A stretch of 20,467 nt of DNA, taken from contig JAUYLM010000013.1 of NCBI GenBank assembly GCA_030698965.1, positions 1 to 20,467 of the forward strand. The letters run 5' to 3'. This document shows, in pieces, positions 20,462 to 20,467 of this stretch (position 1 is its first letter; each line of letters starts with the position of its first letter). Source of the DNA: a bacterium. Lineage in GTDB: Bacteria; Patescibacteriota; Minisyncoccia; Phycocordibacterales; PALSA-1337. The notes under the pieces are model-generated. The model did no database searches. It was not told the origin of the DNA and saw only the letters and a list, made by a program, of their open reading frames with translations. The position numbers and the translations under genes were made by a program.

Positions 20462-20467
20462 GGTGCG

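Overview
The window looks like chromosome from a Patescibacteria/CPR (Parcubacteria-like) bacterium. The signs are very tight gene packing with overlapping genes, short versions of core proteins (a 315-residue DnaX, a 260-residue FtsQ-like protein), a DUF5654-type membrane protein, an HTH/LAGLIDADG-like protein of a kind I associate with these genomes, and few complete metabolic pathways. This assignment is inference from gene content; there is no rRNA to confirm it. No insertion sequence, CRISPR array, prophage or rRNA is visible, and no stretch over 300 bases lacks a gene.

Layout. (1) 1-126: a hairpin and tRNA-Gln(UUG) on the minus strand, directly behind an HTH/LAGLIDADG-like gene (131-826). 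(2) 958-6487: a minus-strand operon with overlapping junctions, in transcription order serS, ftsQ-like, a D,D-carboxypeptidase-like gene, dus, dnaX and yceI, closed by a terminator at 885-911. (3) 6563-7162, plus strand: a four-histidine-box membrane lipid hydroxylase/desaturase-like gene. (4) 7228-8314, minus strand: a 71-aa coiled-coil protein, lexA and a DUF5654-like protein, facing dprA (8506-9348, plus). The intergenic region holds a LexA/SOS-box-like palindrome placed exactly in the spacer of a TTGACG-17-TATACT promoter. (5) 9403-12095, minus strand: a DAP decarboxylase and a class I/II aminotransferase, a probable lysine/DAP pair, each with its own promoter and terminator. (6) 12269-12745: an unassigned gene with its own promoter and terminator. 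(7) 12810-12906: a long multi-stem hairpin with no known family, ahead of topA (12956-15172), which runs tail to tail into parB (15173-16159). A perfect 24-bp palindrome lies inside parB. (8) tRNA-Leu(CAA), followed after two bases by miaA. (9) rpmG, tRNA-Trp(CCA) and an 82-aa unknown gene on the minus strand. (10) Two genes for exported or membrane-anchored proteins (17901-19373) and a branched-chain-type aminotransferase (19520-20461).

Two expression styles recur. Core genes (serS, lexA, parB, the HTH gene) have a -10 hexamer ending 6 or 7 bases before the ATG, usually with an upstream TGn and no Shine-Dalgarno. This predicts extended -10 promoters and leaderless mRNAs. The lysine-type genes, the 158-aa gene and the 109-aa membrane gene instead have TTGACA-type promoters, leaders and purine-rich Shine-Dalgarno sites. 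The strongest leads are this leaderless architecture, the SOS switch at 8357-8385, the structured element before topA, the tRNA-Leu/miaA pairing, the palindrome in parB and the apparent one-base frameshift at the start of dprA.
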